Shown: in pieces, positions 31,101 to 45,400 of the stretch
Numbering within the stretch: position 1 is the stretch's first letter
Layout: every line of letters starts with the position of its first letter
DNA from: Symsagittifera roscoffensis
Taxonomy: Eukaryota; Xenacoelomorpha; Acoela; Convolutidae
Assembly: GCF_963678635.1 (NCBI RefSeq)
Contig: NC_087070.1
Coordinates: 28,558,048 to 28,622,047, forward strand
DNA length: 64,000 bases
Reading direction: 5' to 3'
Made by a program: the position numbers and the translations under genes
Notes under the pieces: model-generated
Told to the model about the DNA's origin: nothing
Database searches by the model: none
Seen by the model: only the letters and a program-made list of their open reading frames with translations

Positions 31101-34075
31101 CTTTAATTTCTTGCTTTCAAAGAAATAAGTGGTACAGTATCATTTGCACTCATTTATAATTCTGTCTTTGCTATGTCTTTTCCCTCTCTGATGTAAGGAC
31201 CACTAAGATGTTCTAACTTAGTACAATCTTTGTACTTTAACTAATTATACAACAAACGAAAAAACAGTAGAGCTAAAATGTCTGTTCTAATTTAACACGA
31301 ACAAAGAATGATCGACTGTTGGACGATTCATGCTGATGATTGACTAGTATCAAATCAAAACCGAGGTTAAAAATAGAGATTAACAAAAAAATCAACACAT
31401 TCTTCACAGGGAAAAATTTAAATATACAAACAAACAAATACAAATTTCATATACCTCCATTATACCTTCAACGTAGAATGAACAAAAATTACAGACTGCA
31501 CAATGAACAAACTGGGGTAAATTTAGAAAATAATGTATATGCACTTGAAAATGGGATGAACAAAAAAGGCAGCAACGTAAAAAAGGAGTGAGTTTACAGA
31601 ACTTACTGAATTTTTTTGATGCTAAACCAGATATAAATACAATTATCTGCACACAAAATATAGAAATTAGAAGAGAAACATCGATAAAAGTAATTGAAAA
31701 TTTTAAAAAAATTTTTTGTCAAAATAGTCTAATGAAAGTGGAATTGAACCTTCTAATATTTTTTTCACACCCGAGTCGATGGTTGACAAATTTTTATTTC
31801 AGGTGTCTGACTCTTTCTCTTTAACCGGTCTTTTGGGAGGTATAAAGAAAATATTTTTCTCGGGAGTACTTTCTAGTGTTAGTTGGACAGAAGTTGATTG
31901 TATCATTCCCAACGGGGTTGTGCGGTTAGAGGGTCAATTAAAAACTTTCTTGCCTAACAGAGCTCCTCTTGGTTGTTAGTTTGTCAACGCTATTAGGAAA
32001 TCTGATGGTAACAATTATAAAAAACACGTTGCAGGTGAGTAAGCTGTAGTGCTAACATTCAAAACTATGTTCATTAGGCCTAAGAATTTTGAGACCTCGT
32101 TCACAAATCTTCCCTCGCCGAAACAATTGGTGGGTTCCTCATTTCTTCGTGGTCAAGATGGCCTTGCTTAGATGAAGATGGCCGATGGGTCCTCTGGACA
32201 GCTGTCAGTTTGTATCGACGAGCGCTTCTGAGTGATCGCTCGTCAATTTCGGCTATTCCTGACCATCCAAGATTTTCCATCCAGCAGCCGACGGATCATA
32301 CCTCTATTCCGCGAAAAAATATATATCTCAAATTGTGTGCCATCACCGATTCAGACGAAATGGTTTTTCATTTTCATCGGTGTAAAAATCACTGATTTAA
32401 ATGTTTTGTTGCTTGAATTACTTGCTTTCAAAGAAATAAATGGTACAGTATCATTTGCACTCATTTATAATTCTGGTTGTTCTATGACTTTTCCCTCTCT
32501 GATGTAAAAAACACTAAGATGTTTTTACTTAGTACAATCTTTGTACTTTAACTAAAGATACAACCAATGAAAAAAATGTTGAACTAAAATGTCTGTTCTG
32601 AATTAACACGAACAAAGAATGATCGACTGTTGGACGATTAAACCTGATGATTGACTTGTATCAAATCAAAACCGAGGTTAAAAATAGATATTAACAAAAA
32701 AATTAACACATTCTTTGAAAGGAAAAGTTTTAAATTTACAAACAAGCAAATACAAATTCCATATATATCCATATTACCTTCAACGTAGAGTGGATAAAAA
32801 TTACAGACTGCACAATGAACAAACTGGGGTGAAATTGAGGAAATTATGTATCTGCACTTGAAAATTGGATGTACAAAAAACGCAGCAACGTAAAACAAAG
32901 GTTGAGTTTACAGAACTTACTGGATGGTATCTGAAATAAATCAAATCTAAATACAAATATCCGCACACAAAATGTAGAACTTAGAAGAGAAACTTCGATA
33001 AAACTAAATGAAAGTTCAAAAAATTTTTTTGTGGAAATCGTTTAATGAAACTGGAAATGCAACTTTCTCATCTTTTTTCACATCCGAGTCGATGTTTGAC
33101 AAAATTTTATTTGAGGTGTCTGACTCTTTCTCTTTAACCGGTCTTTTGGGAGGTATAAAGAAAATATTTTTCTCGGGAGTACTGTCTAGTGTTAGTTGGA
33201 CAGAAGTTGATTGTATCGTTCCCAACGGGGTTGTGCGGTTAGAGGGTCAATCAAAAATTTTCTTACCTAACAGAGCTCCTCTTGGTTGTTAGTTTGTCAA
33301 CGCTATTAGGAAATCTGATGGTAACAATTATAAAAAACACGTTGCAGGTGAGTAAGCTGTAGTGCTAACATTCAAAACTATGTTCGTTAGGCCTAAGAAT
33401 TTTGAGACCTCGTTCACAAATCTTCCCTCGCCGAAAAAATTGGTGGGTTCCTCATTTCTTCGTGGTCAAGATGGGCTTGCTTAGATGAAGATGGCCGATG
33501 GGTCCTCTGGACAGCTGTCAGTTTGTATCGACGAGCGCTTCTGAGTGATCGCTCGTCAATTTCGGCTATTCCTGACCATCCAAGATTTTCCATCCAGCAG
33601 CCGACGGATCATACTTCTATTCCGCGAAAAAATATATATCTCAAATTGTGTGCCCTCAACAATTCAGACGAAATGGTTTTTCATTTTCATCGGTGTAAAA
33701 ATCACTGATTTAAATGTTTTGTTGCTTGAATTTCTTGCTTTCAAAGAAATAAGTGGTACAGTATCATTTGCACTCATTTATAATTCTGGTTGTTCTATGA
33801 CTTTTCCCTCTCTTGTGTAATAAACACTAAGATGTTTTTACTTAGTACAATCTTTGTACTTTAACTAAAGATACAACAAATGAAAAAAATGTTGAACTAA
33901 AATGTCTGTTCTGAATTAACACGAACAAAGAATGATCGACCGTTGGACGATTAATGCTGATGATTGACTTGTATCAAATCAAAACGGAGGTTAAAAATAG
34001 ATATTAACAAAAAAATTGACGCATTCTTTGAAAGGAAAAGTTTTAAATTTACAAACAAGCAAATACAAATTCCAT
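22130..34075 (+). repeat. Higher-order repeat, unit 1 (about 11.9 kb, about 9 monomers)
   Basis: Corresponding points in units 1 and 2: 22834/34795, 23100/35074, 27083/38984, 29157/40687, 30419/41948, 32210/43794, 33523/45108. Offsets run 11.96, 11.97, 11.90, 11.53, 11.53, 11.58 and 11.59 kb, so the order of monomer variants is kept over the whole block. Private variants are shared, for example CTCTGGTGAGCTG (23062 and 35034) and GACGATGATTCATGC (26198 and 38097). The left edge falls in the short extra partial monomer at 22.1 kb. Confidence 0.85.
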
Positions 34076-34290
34076 ATAACTCCATTTTACCTTTAACGTA
34101 GAGAGGACAAAAAATACAGACTGCACAATGAACGAACTGGGATGAAATTCAGGAAATTATGTATCTGAACTTGTGAAGAATGATCGACCGTTGGACAATT
34201 CATGCTGATGATCGACTAGTATCAAATCAATACCGAGGTTAAAAAAAGAGATTAACAAAAAAATTATCACATTCTTCATAGGGAATACTT

Positions 34291-34566
34291 TTAAATGTAC
34301 AAACAAACAAATACAATTCCATACACCCCCATTTTACCTTCAACGTAAGGTGAACAAAAATTACAGACTGCACAAGGAACAAACTGGGTTGAAAAGTGAG
34401 AAATCATGTATCTGCACTTAATAATTGGATGTACAAAATTGGCAGCAACGTTTAAAAATGTTGAGTTTACAGAATTTACTGAATGGTATCTAAAAGAAAT
34501 CAATACTAAATACAAATATCTGCACACAAAATATAGAAAATAGAAGAGAAACTTCGGTAAAACCAA
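34291..34566 (-). other. Conserved opposite-strand frame in the monomer lead segment
   Basis: Related minus-strand frames (MCRYLYLxLISLRYHSVNSVN type; CAVCNFCSPYVEGKM) recur at 24905, 25141, 20799, 22346, 32638, 35387, 43304, 45796, 48470 and 49615. The product would be Phe/Cys-rich. Since the segment is simply AT-rich and repeated, I regard coding here as less likely than for ORF a. Confidence 0.2.
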
Positions 34567-37500
34567 TTGAAAGTTTAAAAGATTTTTTTTGTAAAAATAG
34601 TCTAATGAAACTGGAAATGCAACTTTTTCATCTTTTTTTCACATCCGGTGTCTGACTCTTTCTTGTTAACCGGTCTTTTGGAGGGTATAAAAAAAACTAA
34701 TTTTCTCGGGAGTACTGTCTAGTGTTAGTTAGTGAAATTGATTGTATCGTTCTTAATGGGGTTGTGCTGTTAGAGCGTTAATTAAAACTTTTCTTTGCTA
34801 ACAGAGTTGCTCATGGTTGCTAGTTTCTCGACGGTAATGAAAAAATTGATGGAGAAAATAAGAAAATACATCCAAAACTATTATCCAAAACTATTATCCA
34901 AAACTATGTTTGTTTGGCCTAAGAGTTTTTTTGACACCTCCTTCACAAATCTGCACTCGCCAAAGAAATTGGTGGGTTCCGTTTTTATTCTTGGTCAAGA
35001 CGGCCTTGCTTAGATGAAGATGGCCAATGGGTCCTCTGGTGAGCTGTCAGTTTGTATCGACGAGCGCTTCTGAGTGATCGCTCGTCAATTTCGACTATTC
35101 CTGAACATCCAAGTTTTTTCATGTAGCAGCCGACGGATCGAACCTACGCTCCTCGAAAAAAAATATATTAAACTCTGTGCCATCAACGACTCAGACGAAC
35201 TTGTTTTTCAATTTCATCAGTGTACAAATCACTTATTTCAAATTTTTGTTCCTTGATTTTTTTCCCTCAAAGAAAAAAGTGGTGCAGTATCATTTGCACT
35301 CATTTATAATTCTGGTTGTTCTATGTCTTTTCCCTCTCTGATGTAATAAACACTAAGATGTTCTTACTTAGTACAATCTTTGTACTTTAACTAAAGATAC
35401 AACAAACGAAAAAACAGTTGAGGTAAAATGTCTGGTCTAAATTAACAGGAACGAAGAATGATCGACCGTTGGACAATTCATGCTGATGATTGACTGCTAC
35501 TAAATCAAAACCGAGGTTAAAAATAGATATTAACAAAAAATTCAACACATTCTTTGTAAGGAAAAGTTTTAAATTTACAAACAAACAAATACAAATTCCA
35601 TTTATCTCCATTTTACCTTCAACGTAGAGTGGATAAAAATTACAGACTGCAAAAGGAACAAACTGGGGTGAAATTGAGGAAATTATGTATCTGTACTTGG
35701 AAATTGGATGTACAAAAAACGCAGCAACGTAAAACAAAAGTTGAGTTTACAGAACTTACTGGATGGTATCTGAAATAAATCAAATTTAAATACAAATATC
35801 CGCACACATAATATAGAATTTAGAAGAGAAACTTCGATAAAACTAAATGAAAGTTTAAAAGAATTTTTTGTGGAAATTGTTTAATGAAACTGGAAAGGCA
35901 ACTTTCTCATCTTTTTTTCACATCCGAGTCGATGTTTGACAAAATTTTATTTGAGGTGTCTGACTCTTTCTCTTTAACCGGTCTTTTGGGAGGTATAAAG
36001 AAAATAATTTTCTCGGGAGTACTGTATAGTGTTAGTTCGAGAGAAGTTGATTGTATCGTTCCCAACGGGGTTGTGCTGTTAAAGGGTCAATTAAACATTT
36101 TCTTTGCTAACAGAGTTGCTCATGGTTGCTAGTTTGTCGACGGTATTGAGAAACTTGATGGAGAAAATACAAATAACACGCTGCAAATGAGTAAACTGTA
36201 GTGCTAACATCTAAAACTATGTTCGTTGGGCCTAAGAGTTTTTTGACCCCTCCTTCCCAAATCTGCGCTCGCCAAAGAAATTGGTGGGTTCCGCATTTCT
36301 TCTTGGTCAAGACGGCCTTGCTTAGATGAAGATGGCCAATGGGTCCTCTGGAGAGCTGTCAGTTTGTATCGACGAGCGCTTCTGAGTGATCGCTCGTCAA
36401 TTTCGACTATTCCTGACCATCCAAGTTTTTTCATGTAGCAGCCGACGGATCGTACCTACGCTCCGCGAAAAAAATATCTTAAACTGTGTGCCATCAACGA
36501 CTCAGATGAACTTTTTTTTTCATTTTCATGAGTGTAAAAATCACTTATTTCATATTTTTTTTCCTTGATTTTTTTCCTTCAAAGAAAAAAGTGGTGCAGT
36601 ATCATCTGCACTCATTTATAATTCTGGTTGTTCTATGCCTTTTCCCTCTCTGAAGTAATAAACACTAAGATGTTCTTAATTGTACATTCTTTTTTCTTTA
36701 ACTAAAGATACAATAAACGAAAAAACAGTTGAGCTAAAATGTCTGGTCTAAATTAACACGAACGAAGAATGATCGACCGTTAGACGATTCATGCTGATGA
36801 TCGACTAGTATCAAATCAAAACCGAGGTTAAAAAAAGAGATTAACAAAAAAAATCAACACATTCTTCATAGGGAATAGTTTTAAATTTTCAAACAAACAA
36901 ATACAATTCCATACACCTCCATTATACCTTCAACGTAAGGTGAACAAAAAATATAGACTGCACAATGAACAAACTGGGTTGAAAAGTGAGAAATCATGTA
37001 TCTGCACTTAATAATTGGATGTACGAAAATGGCAGCAACGTTTAAAAATGTTGAGTTTACAGAATTTACTCAATGATATCTAAGAGAAATCAAATCTAAA
37101 TACAAATATCTGCACAAAAAAATATAGAAAACAGGAGAGAAACTTCGCTAAAATTAATTGAAAGCTTAAAAAATTTTTTGTGAAAATAGTCTAATGAAAC
37201 TGGAATTGCAACTTTCTCATCTTTTTTTCACATCCAAGTCGATGGTTGAAAAAATTTCGTTGAGGTGTCTGACTTTTTCTCGTTAACCGGTCTTTTGGGA
37301 GGTATAAAAAAATTAATTTTCTCGGGAGTACTGTCTAGTGTTAGTTGGACAGAAATTGATTGTATCGTTCCCAATGGGGTTGTGCTGTTAGAGCGTTAAT
37401 TAAATATTTTCTTTGCTAACAGAGTTGCTCATGGTTGCTAGTTTGTCGACTGTATTGAGAAACTTAATGGAGAAAATACAAATAACACGCTGCAGATGAG

Positions 37501-40500
37501 TAAACTGTAGTGCTAACATCTAAAACTATGTTCGTTGGGCCTAAGAGTTTTTTTGACCCCTCCTTCACAAATCTGCGCTCGCCAAACAAATTGGTGGGTT
37601 CCGCATTTCTTCTTGGTCAAGACGGCCTTGCTTAGATAAAGATGGCCAATGGGTCCTCTGGAGAGCTGTCAATTTTTATCGACGAGCGCTTCTGAATGAT
37701 CGCTCGTCAATTTCGGCTATTCCTGACCATCCAAGATTTTTCATCCAGTAGCCGACGGATCGTACCTACGCTCCAAGAAAAGAAAAGTATCTTAAACTGT
37801 GTGCCATCAACGATTCAGACGAACTTGTTTTTCATTTTCATCAATGTAAAAATCACTTAGTTAGAACATTTGTTGCTTGAGTTTTTTTTCTTCAAAGAAA
37901 AAAGTGGCGCAGTATCATTTAAACTCATTTATAATTCTGGTTGTTCTATGTCTTTTCCGTCTCTGAAGTAATAAACACTAAGATGTTCTTAATTGTACAT
38001 TCTTTGTACTTTAACTAAAGATACAACAAACGAAAAAACGGTTGAGCTAAAATGTCTGTTCTAAATTAACACGAACAAAGAATGATCGACCATTGGACGA
38101 TGATTCATGCTGATGATTGACTAGTACCAAATCAATACCGAGGTTAAAAATAGAGATTAACAAAAAAAATCAACACATTCTTCATAGGGAAACGTTTTAA
38201 GTTTACAGACAACAATTACAAAATCCATATAACTTCATTTCACCTTCGACGTAGAGAGAACAAAAATTACAGACTGCACAATGAACAAACTGGGGTGAAA
38301 ATTAGGAAATTATGTATATGCACCTAAAAATGGATGTACAAAAATTGCAGCAACGTAAAAAAGGTTGAATTTACAGAACTTACTGGATGGTATCTGAATT
38401 AAATCAAATCTAAATACAATTATCCGCACACAAAAAATAGAAGTTAGAAAAAAATTTTCAATAAAACTAATTGAAAGTTTAAAAGAGTTTTTTTCGAATT
38501 AGTCTAATGAAACTGGAAATGCAACTTTCTCATCTTTTTTCACATCCGAGTCGATGGTTGAAAATTTTCATTTGAGGTGTCTGACTCTTTCTCGTTATCC
38601 GGTCTTTTGAGAGGTATAAAAAAAAATTCTCGGGAGTACTGTCAAGTGTTAGTTGGACAGGAATTGATTGTATCGTTCCCAACGGGGTTGCGCTGTTAAA
38701 GGGTCAATTAAATACTTTCTTTGCTAACAGAGTTGCTCTTGGTTGCTAGTTTGTCAACGTAATTAAGAAATCTGATGTTGAAAAATACAAAAAACACGCT
38801 GCAGGTGATTAAACTGAGGTGCTAACATCCAAAACTATGTTCAATGGGCCCAAAAACTTTTTTTGAGAACTCGTTCACAAATCTGCGCTCGCCAAAAAAA
38901 TTGGCTTCTTCCGCTTTTTTTTGTGGTCAAGATAGCCTCACTTAGATGAAGATGGCCAATGGGTCCTCTGGAGAGCTGTCAGTTTGTATCGACGAGCGCT
39001 TCTGAGTGATTGCTCGTCAGTTTCGGCTATCCCTGATCATCGAAGATTTTTGTCTCGCAGCCGACGGATTGTACCTTCGCTCCGCGAAAAAAACTATCTC
39101 AAACTGTGTGCCATCAAAGATTCAGACAAACTTGTTTTTCATTTTCATCAGTGTAAAAATCACTTATTTAAAAACTTTTTTGCTAGAATTTTTTTCCTTG
39201 AAAGAAAAAGGTGGTGCAATATCATTTGCACTCATTTATAATTCTGGTTGTTCTATGTCTTTTCTCTATCTGATGTAATAAACATTAAGATGTTCTTACT
39301 TAGTACAATCTATGTACAACTGAACTAAAGATACAACAAATGAAAAAAGTGTTGAACTAAAATGTTTATTGTAAATTACACGAACAAAGAATGATCGACC
39401 GTTGGACGATTCATGCTGATGATCGACTAATATCAAATCAAAACCGAGGTTAAAAAAAAGATTAACAAAAAAATCATCACATTCTTCATTGGGAATAGTT
39501 TTAAATTTTCAAACAAACAAATACAATTCCATACACCACCATTATACCTTCAACGTAAGGTGAACAAAAAATATAGACTGCACAATGAACAAACTGGGTT
39601 GAAAAGTGAGAAATCATGTATCTGCACTTAATAATTGGATGAACGAAAATGGCAGCAACGTTTAAAAAGGTTGAGTTTACAGAATTTACTGAATGTTATC
39701 TAAAAGAAATCAAATCTAAATACAAATATCTGCACAAAAAATATAGAAAATAGGAGAGAAACTTTGATAAAACTAATTGAATGCCTAAAAGAGTTTTTTG
39801 TGAAAATAGTCTATTGAAACTGGAATTGCAACTTTCTCATCTTTTTTTCACATCCAAGTCGATGGTTGAAAAAATTTCGTTGAGGTGTCTGACTTTTTCT
39901 CGTTAACCGGTCTTTTGGGAGGTACAAAAAAATTAATTTTCTCGGGAGTACTGTCTAGTGTTAGTTTGAAAGAAATTGATTGTATCGTTCCCAACGGGGT
40001 TGTGCTGTTAGAGCGTTAATTAAATATTTTCTTTGCTAACAGAGTTGCTCATGGTTGCTAGTTTGTCAACGGTTTTAAGAAATCCATGATGGAAAAAAAA
40101 CAAAAAACACGCTGCAGGTGAGTAAGCTTTAGTGATAACATCCAAAACTAAAAATTTTTTTGAGACCTCCTTCACAAATCTGAGCTCGCCGAAAAAATTG
40201 GTCACAAATCTGCGCTCGCCAAACACGTTGGACGATTAATGCTGATGATTGACTTGTATCAAATCAAAACCGAGGTTAAAATGGATATTAACAAAAAAAA
40301 TCAAACACATTCTTTGTAAGGAAAAGTTTTAAATTTACAAACAAACAAATACAAATTCCATATACCTCCATTTTACCTTCAAAGTAGAGTGGATAAAAAT
40401 TACAGACTGCACAATGAACAAACTGGGGTGAAAATTAGGAAGTTATGTATATGCACTTGAAATATGGATGTACAAAAATCGCAGCAACGTAAAAAAGGTT

Positions 40501-42370
40501 GAGTTTACAGAACTTAATGGATGGTATCTGAATCAAATCAAATCTAAATACAAATATCCGCACACAAAAAATAGAAGTTAGAAAAAAAATTTCGATAAAT
40601 CTAATTGAAAATTTAAAAGAGTTTTTTTCTCAAAATAGTCTAGTGAAACTGGAATTGCAACCATCTCATCTTTTTTCACAAACGAGTTGATGGTTGACAA
40701 AGTTTTATTTGAGGTGTCTGACTCTTTCTCGTTAACCGGTCTTTTGGGAGGTATAAAGAAAATGACTTTCTCGGATGTACTGTCTAGAGTTAGTTGGACA
40801 GAAGTTGATTGTATCGTTCCCAACGGGGTTGTGCTGTTTGAGGGTCAATTAAAATTTTCTTTGCTAACAGAGCTGCTCATGGTTGCTAGTTTGTCAACGG
40901 TTTTAAGAAATCCATGATGGAAAAAAAAACAAAAAACACGCTGCAGGTGAGTAAGCTTTAGTGATAACATCCAAAACTAAAAATTTTTTTGAGACCTCCT
41001 TCACAAATCTGAGCTCGCCGAAAAAATTGGTGGGTTCCGCGTTTCTTCGTGGTCAAGATGGCCGTGCTTAGATAAAGATGGCCAATTGGTCCTCTGGAGA
41101 GCTGTCAGTTTTTATCGACGATCGCTTCTGAATGATCGCTCGTCAATTTCGGATATTCCTGACCATCCAAGATTTTTCATTCAGTGGCCGACGGATCGTA
41201 CCTACGCTCCACGAAAAAAAAAAATCTTAAACTGTGTGCCATCAACGATTCAGATGGACTTGTTTTTCATTTTCATCAAAGTAAAAATAACTTGATTAGA
41301 ACATTTGTTGCTTGAATTTTTTTTCCTTCAAAGAAAAAAGTGCTGCATTTTCATTTGCACTCATTAATAATTCTGGTTGTTCTATGTCTTTTCCCTCTCT
41401 GATGTAATAAACACTAAGATGTTCCTACTTAGTACAATCTTTGTACTTTAACTAAAGATAAATCAAATGAAAAAAATGTTGAACTAAAATGTCTGTTCTG
41501 AATTAACACGAACAAAGAATGATCGACCGTTGGACGATTAATGCTGATGATTGACTTGTATCAAATCAAAACCGAGGTTAAAAATAGATGTTAACAAAAA
41601 AAATCAACACATTTTTTGTAAAGAAAAGTATTAAATTTACAAACAAACAAATACAAATTCCATATACCTCTATTTTACCTTCAACGTAGAGTGGACACAA
41701 ATTACAGACTGCACAATGAACAAACTGGGGTGAATTTGAGGAAATTATGTATCTGCACTTGAAAGTTTGATGTACAAAAAACGCAGCAACTTAAAACAAA
41801 GGTTGAGTTTACAGAACTTACTGGATGGTATCTGAAAAATAAATCAAATCTAAATACAAATATCCGCATACAAAATATAGAATTTAGAAGAGAAACTTCG
41901 ATAAAACTAAATGAAAGCTTAAAAGAATTTTTTGTGGAAATCGTTCAATGAAACTGGAAATGCAACTTTCTCATCTTTTTTTCACATCCGAGTCGATGTT
42001 TGACAAAATTTTATTTGAGGTGTCTGACTCTTTCTCGTTAACCGGTCTTTTGGGAGGTATAAAAAAAATAATTTTCTCGGGAGTTTTGTGTAATGTTAGT
42101 TGGACAGATTTTGATTGTATCGTTCCCAAAGGGGTTGTGCTGTTAGAGGGTCAATTAAAAAGGTTTTTGCTAAGAGTTGCTCTTGGTTGCTAGTTTGTCA
42201 ACGGTATTAAAAAATTTGATGGTGAAAAATACAAAAAACACGCTGCAGGTGAGTAAGCTGGAGTGCTTACATCAAAAACTATGTTCGTTGGGCCTAAAAG
42301 TTTTTTTTGAGACCTCCTTCACAAATCTGCGCTCGCCGAAAAAAATGATGGTTCCGCGTTTCTTCTTGGT

Positions 42371-42484
42371 CAGGATGGCATTGCTTAGATGAAGATGGCC
42401 AATGGGTCCTCTGGAGAGCCCAGCAAAAAATCTAAGCAGGATGGCATTGCTTAGATGAAGATGGCCAATGGGTCCTCTGGAGAG
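42371..42484 (+). repeat. Local 66-bp tandem duplication in one monomer
   Basis: CAGGATGGCATTGCTTAGATG...GGTCCTCTGGAGAG occurs twice, at 42371 and 42437, separated by CCCAGCAAAAAATCTAAG. It duplicates the acceptor-like site and the start of the second ORF region. It is absent from the equivalent monomer at 30.84 kb, so it arose after the block duplication. Confidence 0.8.
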
Positions 42485-45400
42485 CTGTCAGTTTGTATCG
42501 ACGAACGCTTCTGAGTGATCGCTCTTCAATTTCGGCTATTCCTGACCATCCAAAATTTTTCATCCAGCAGCCGACGGATCATAACTACATTCCGCGAAAA
42601 AATTTATATCTCAAATTGTGTGCCATCAACGATTCAGACGAAATGGTTTATCAATTTAATTGGTGTAAAAATCACTGATGTTGCTTTAATTTCTTGCTTT
42701 CAAAGAAATAAGTGGTACAGTATCATTTGCACTCATTTATAATTCTGTCTTTGCTATGTCTTTTCCCTCTCTGATGTAAGGACCACTAAGATGTTCTAAC
42801 TTAGTACAATCTTTGTACTTTAACTAATGATACAACAAACGAAAAAACAGTAGAGCTAAAATGTCTGTTCTAAATTAACACGAACAAAGAATGATCGACC
42901 GTTGGACGATTCATGCTGATGATTGACTAGTATCAAATCAAAACCGAGGTTAAAAATAGAGATTAACAAAAAAATCAACACATTCTTCACAGGGAAAAAT
43001 TTAAATTTTTAAACAAACAAATACAAATTTCATATACCTCTATTTTACCTTCAACGTAGAATGAACAAAAATTACAGACTGCACAAGGAACAAACTGGGG
43101 TAAATTTAGAAAATAATGTATATGCACTTGAAAATTGGATGAACAAAAAAGGCAGCAACGTAAAAAAGGAGTGAGTTTACAGAATTTACTGAATTTTTTT
43201 TTTGCTAAACCAAATATAAATACAATTATCTGCACACAAAATATAGAAATTAGAAGAGAAAGTTCGATAAAAGTAATTGAAAATTTTAAAGAATTTTTTG
43301 TCAAAATAGTCTAATGAAACTGGAATTGCAACCTTCTAATATTTTTTTCACACCCGAGTCGATGGTTGACAAATTTTTATTTCAGGTGTCTGACTCTTTC
43401 TCTTTAACCGGTCTTTTGGGAGGTATAAAGAAAATATTTTTCTCGGGAGTACTTTCTAGTGTTAGTTGGACAGAAGTTGATTGTATCGTTCCCAACGGGG
43501 TTGTGTGGTTAGAGGGTCAATTAAAAACTTTCTTACCTAACAGAGCTCCTCTTGGTTGTTAGTTTGTCAACGCTATTAGGAAATCTGATGGTAACAATTA
43601 TAAAAAACACGTTGCAGGTGAGTAAGTTGTAGTGCTAACATTCAAAACTATGTTCGTTAGGCCTAAGAATTTTGAGACCTCGTTCATAAATCTTCCCTCG
43701 CCGAAAAAATTGGTGGGTTTCTCATTTCTTCGTTGTCAAGATGGCCTTGCTTAGATGAAGATGGCCGATGGGTCCTCTGGACAGCTGTCAGTTTGTATCG
43801 ACGAGCGCTTCTGAGTGATCGCTCGTCAATTTCGGCTATTCCTGACCATCCAAGATTTTCCATCCAGCAGCCGATGGATCATACCTCTATTCCGCGAAAA
43901 AATATATATCTCAAATTGTGTGCCATCACCGATTCAGACGAAATGGTTTTTCATTTTCATCGGTGTAAAAATCACTGATTTAAATGTTTTGTTGCTTGAA
44001 TTACTTGCTTTCAAAGAAATAAATGGTACAGTATCATTTGCACGCATTTATAATTCTGGTTGTTCTATGACTTTTCCCTCTCTGATGTAATAAACACTAA
44101 GATGTTTTTACTTAGTACAATCTTTGTACTTTAACTAAAGATACAGCAAATGAAAAAAATGTTGAACTAAAATGTCTGTTCTGAATTAACACGAACAAAG
44201 AATGATCGACCGTTGGACGATTAATGCTGATGATTGACTTGTATCAAATCAAAACCGAGGTTAAAAATAGATATTAACAAAAAAATCAACACATTCTTTG
44301 TAAGGAAAAGTTTTAAATTTACAAACAACCAAATACAAATTCCATATATATATCCATATTACCTTCAACGTAGAGTGGATAAAAATTACAGACTGCACAA
44401 TGAACAAACTGGGGTGAAATTGAGGAAATTATGTATCTGCACTTGAAAATTGGATGTACAAAAAACGCAGCAACGTAAGACAAAGGTTGAGTTTACAGAA
44501 CTTACTGGATGGTATCTGAAATAAATCAAATCTAAATACAAATATCCGCAGACAAAATGTAGAACTTAGAAGAGAAACTTCGATAAAACTAAATGAAAGT
44601 TCAAAAAAAATTTTTGTGGAAATCGTTTAATGAAACTGGAAATGCAACTTTCTCATCTTTTTTCACATCCGAGTCGATGTTTGACAAAATTTTATTTGAG
44701 GTGTCTGACTCTTTCTCTTTAACCGGTCTTTTGGGAGGTATAAAGAAAATATTTTTCTCGGGAGTACTGTCTAGTGTTAGTTGGACAGAAGTTGATTGTA
44801 TCGTTCCCAACGGGGTTGTGCGGTTAGAGGGTCAATCAAAAATTTTCTTACCTAACAGAGCTTCTCTTGGTTGTTAGTTTGTCAACGCTATTAGGAAATC
44901 TGATGGTAACAATTATAAAAAACACGCTGCAGGTGAGTAGGCTGTAGTGCTAACATTCAAAACTATGTTCGTTAGGCCTAAGAATTTTGAGACCTCGTTC
45001 ACAAATCTTCCCTCGCCGAAAAAATTGGTGGGTTCCTCATTTCTTCGTGGTCAAGATGGGCTTGTTTAGATGGAGATGGCCGATGGGTCCTCTGGACAGC
45101 TGTCAGTTTGTATCGACGAGCGCTTCTGAGTGATCGCTCGTCAATTTCGGCTATTCCTGACCATCCAAGATTTTCCATCCAGCAGCCGACGGATCATACT
45201 TCTATTCCGCGAAAAAATATATATCTCAAATTGTGTGCCATCAACGATTCAGACGAAATGGTTTTTCATTTTCATCGGTGTAAAAATCACTGATTTAAAT
45301 GTTTTGTTGCTTGAATTTCTTGCTTTCAAAGAAATAAGTGGTACAGTATCATTTGCACTCATTTATAATTCTGGTTGTTCTATGACTTTTCCGTCTCTTG

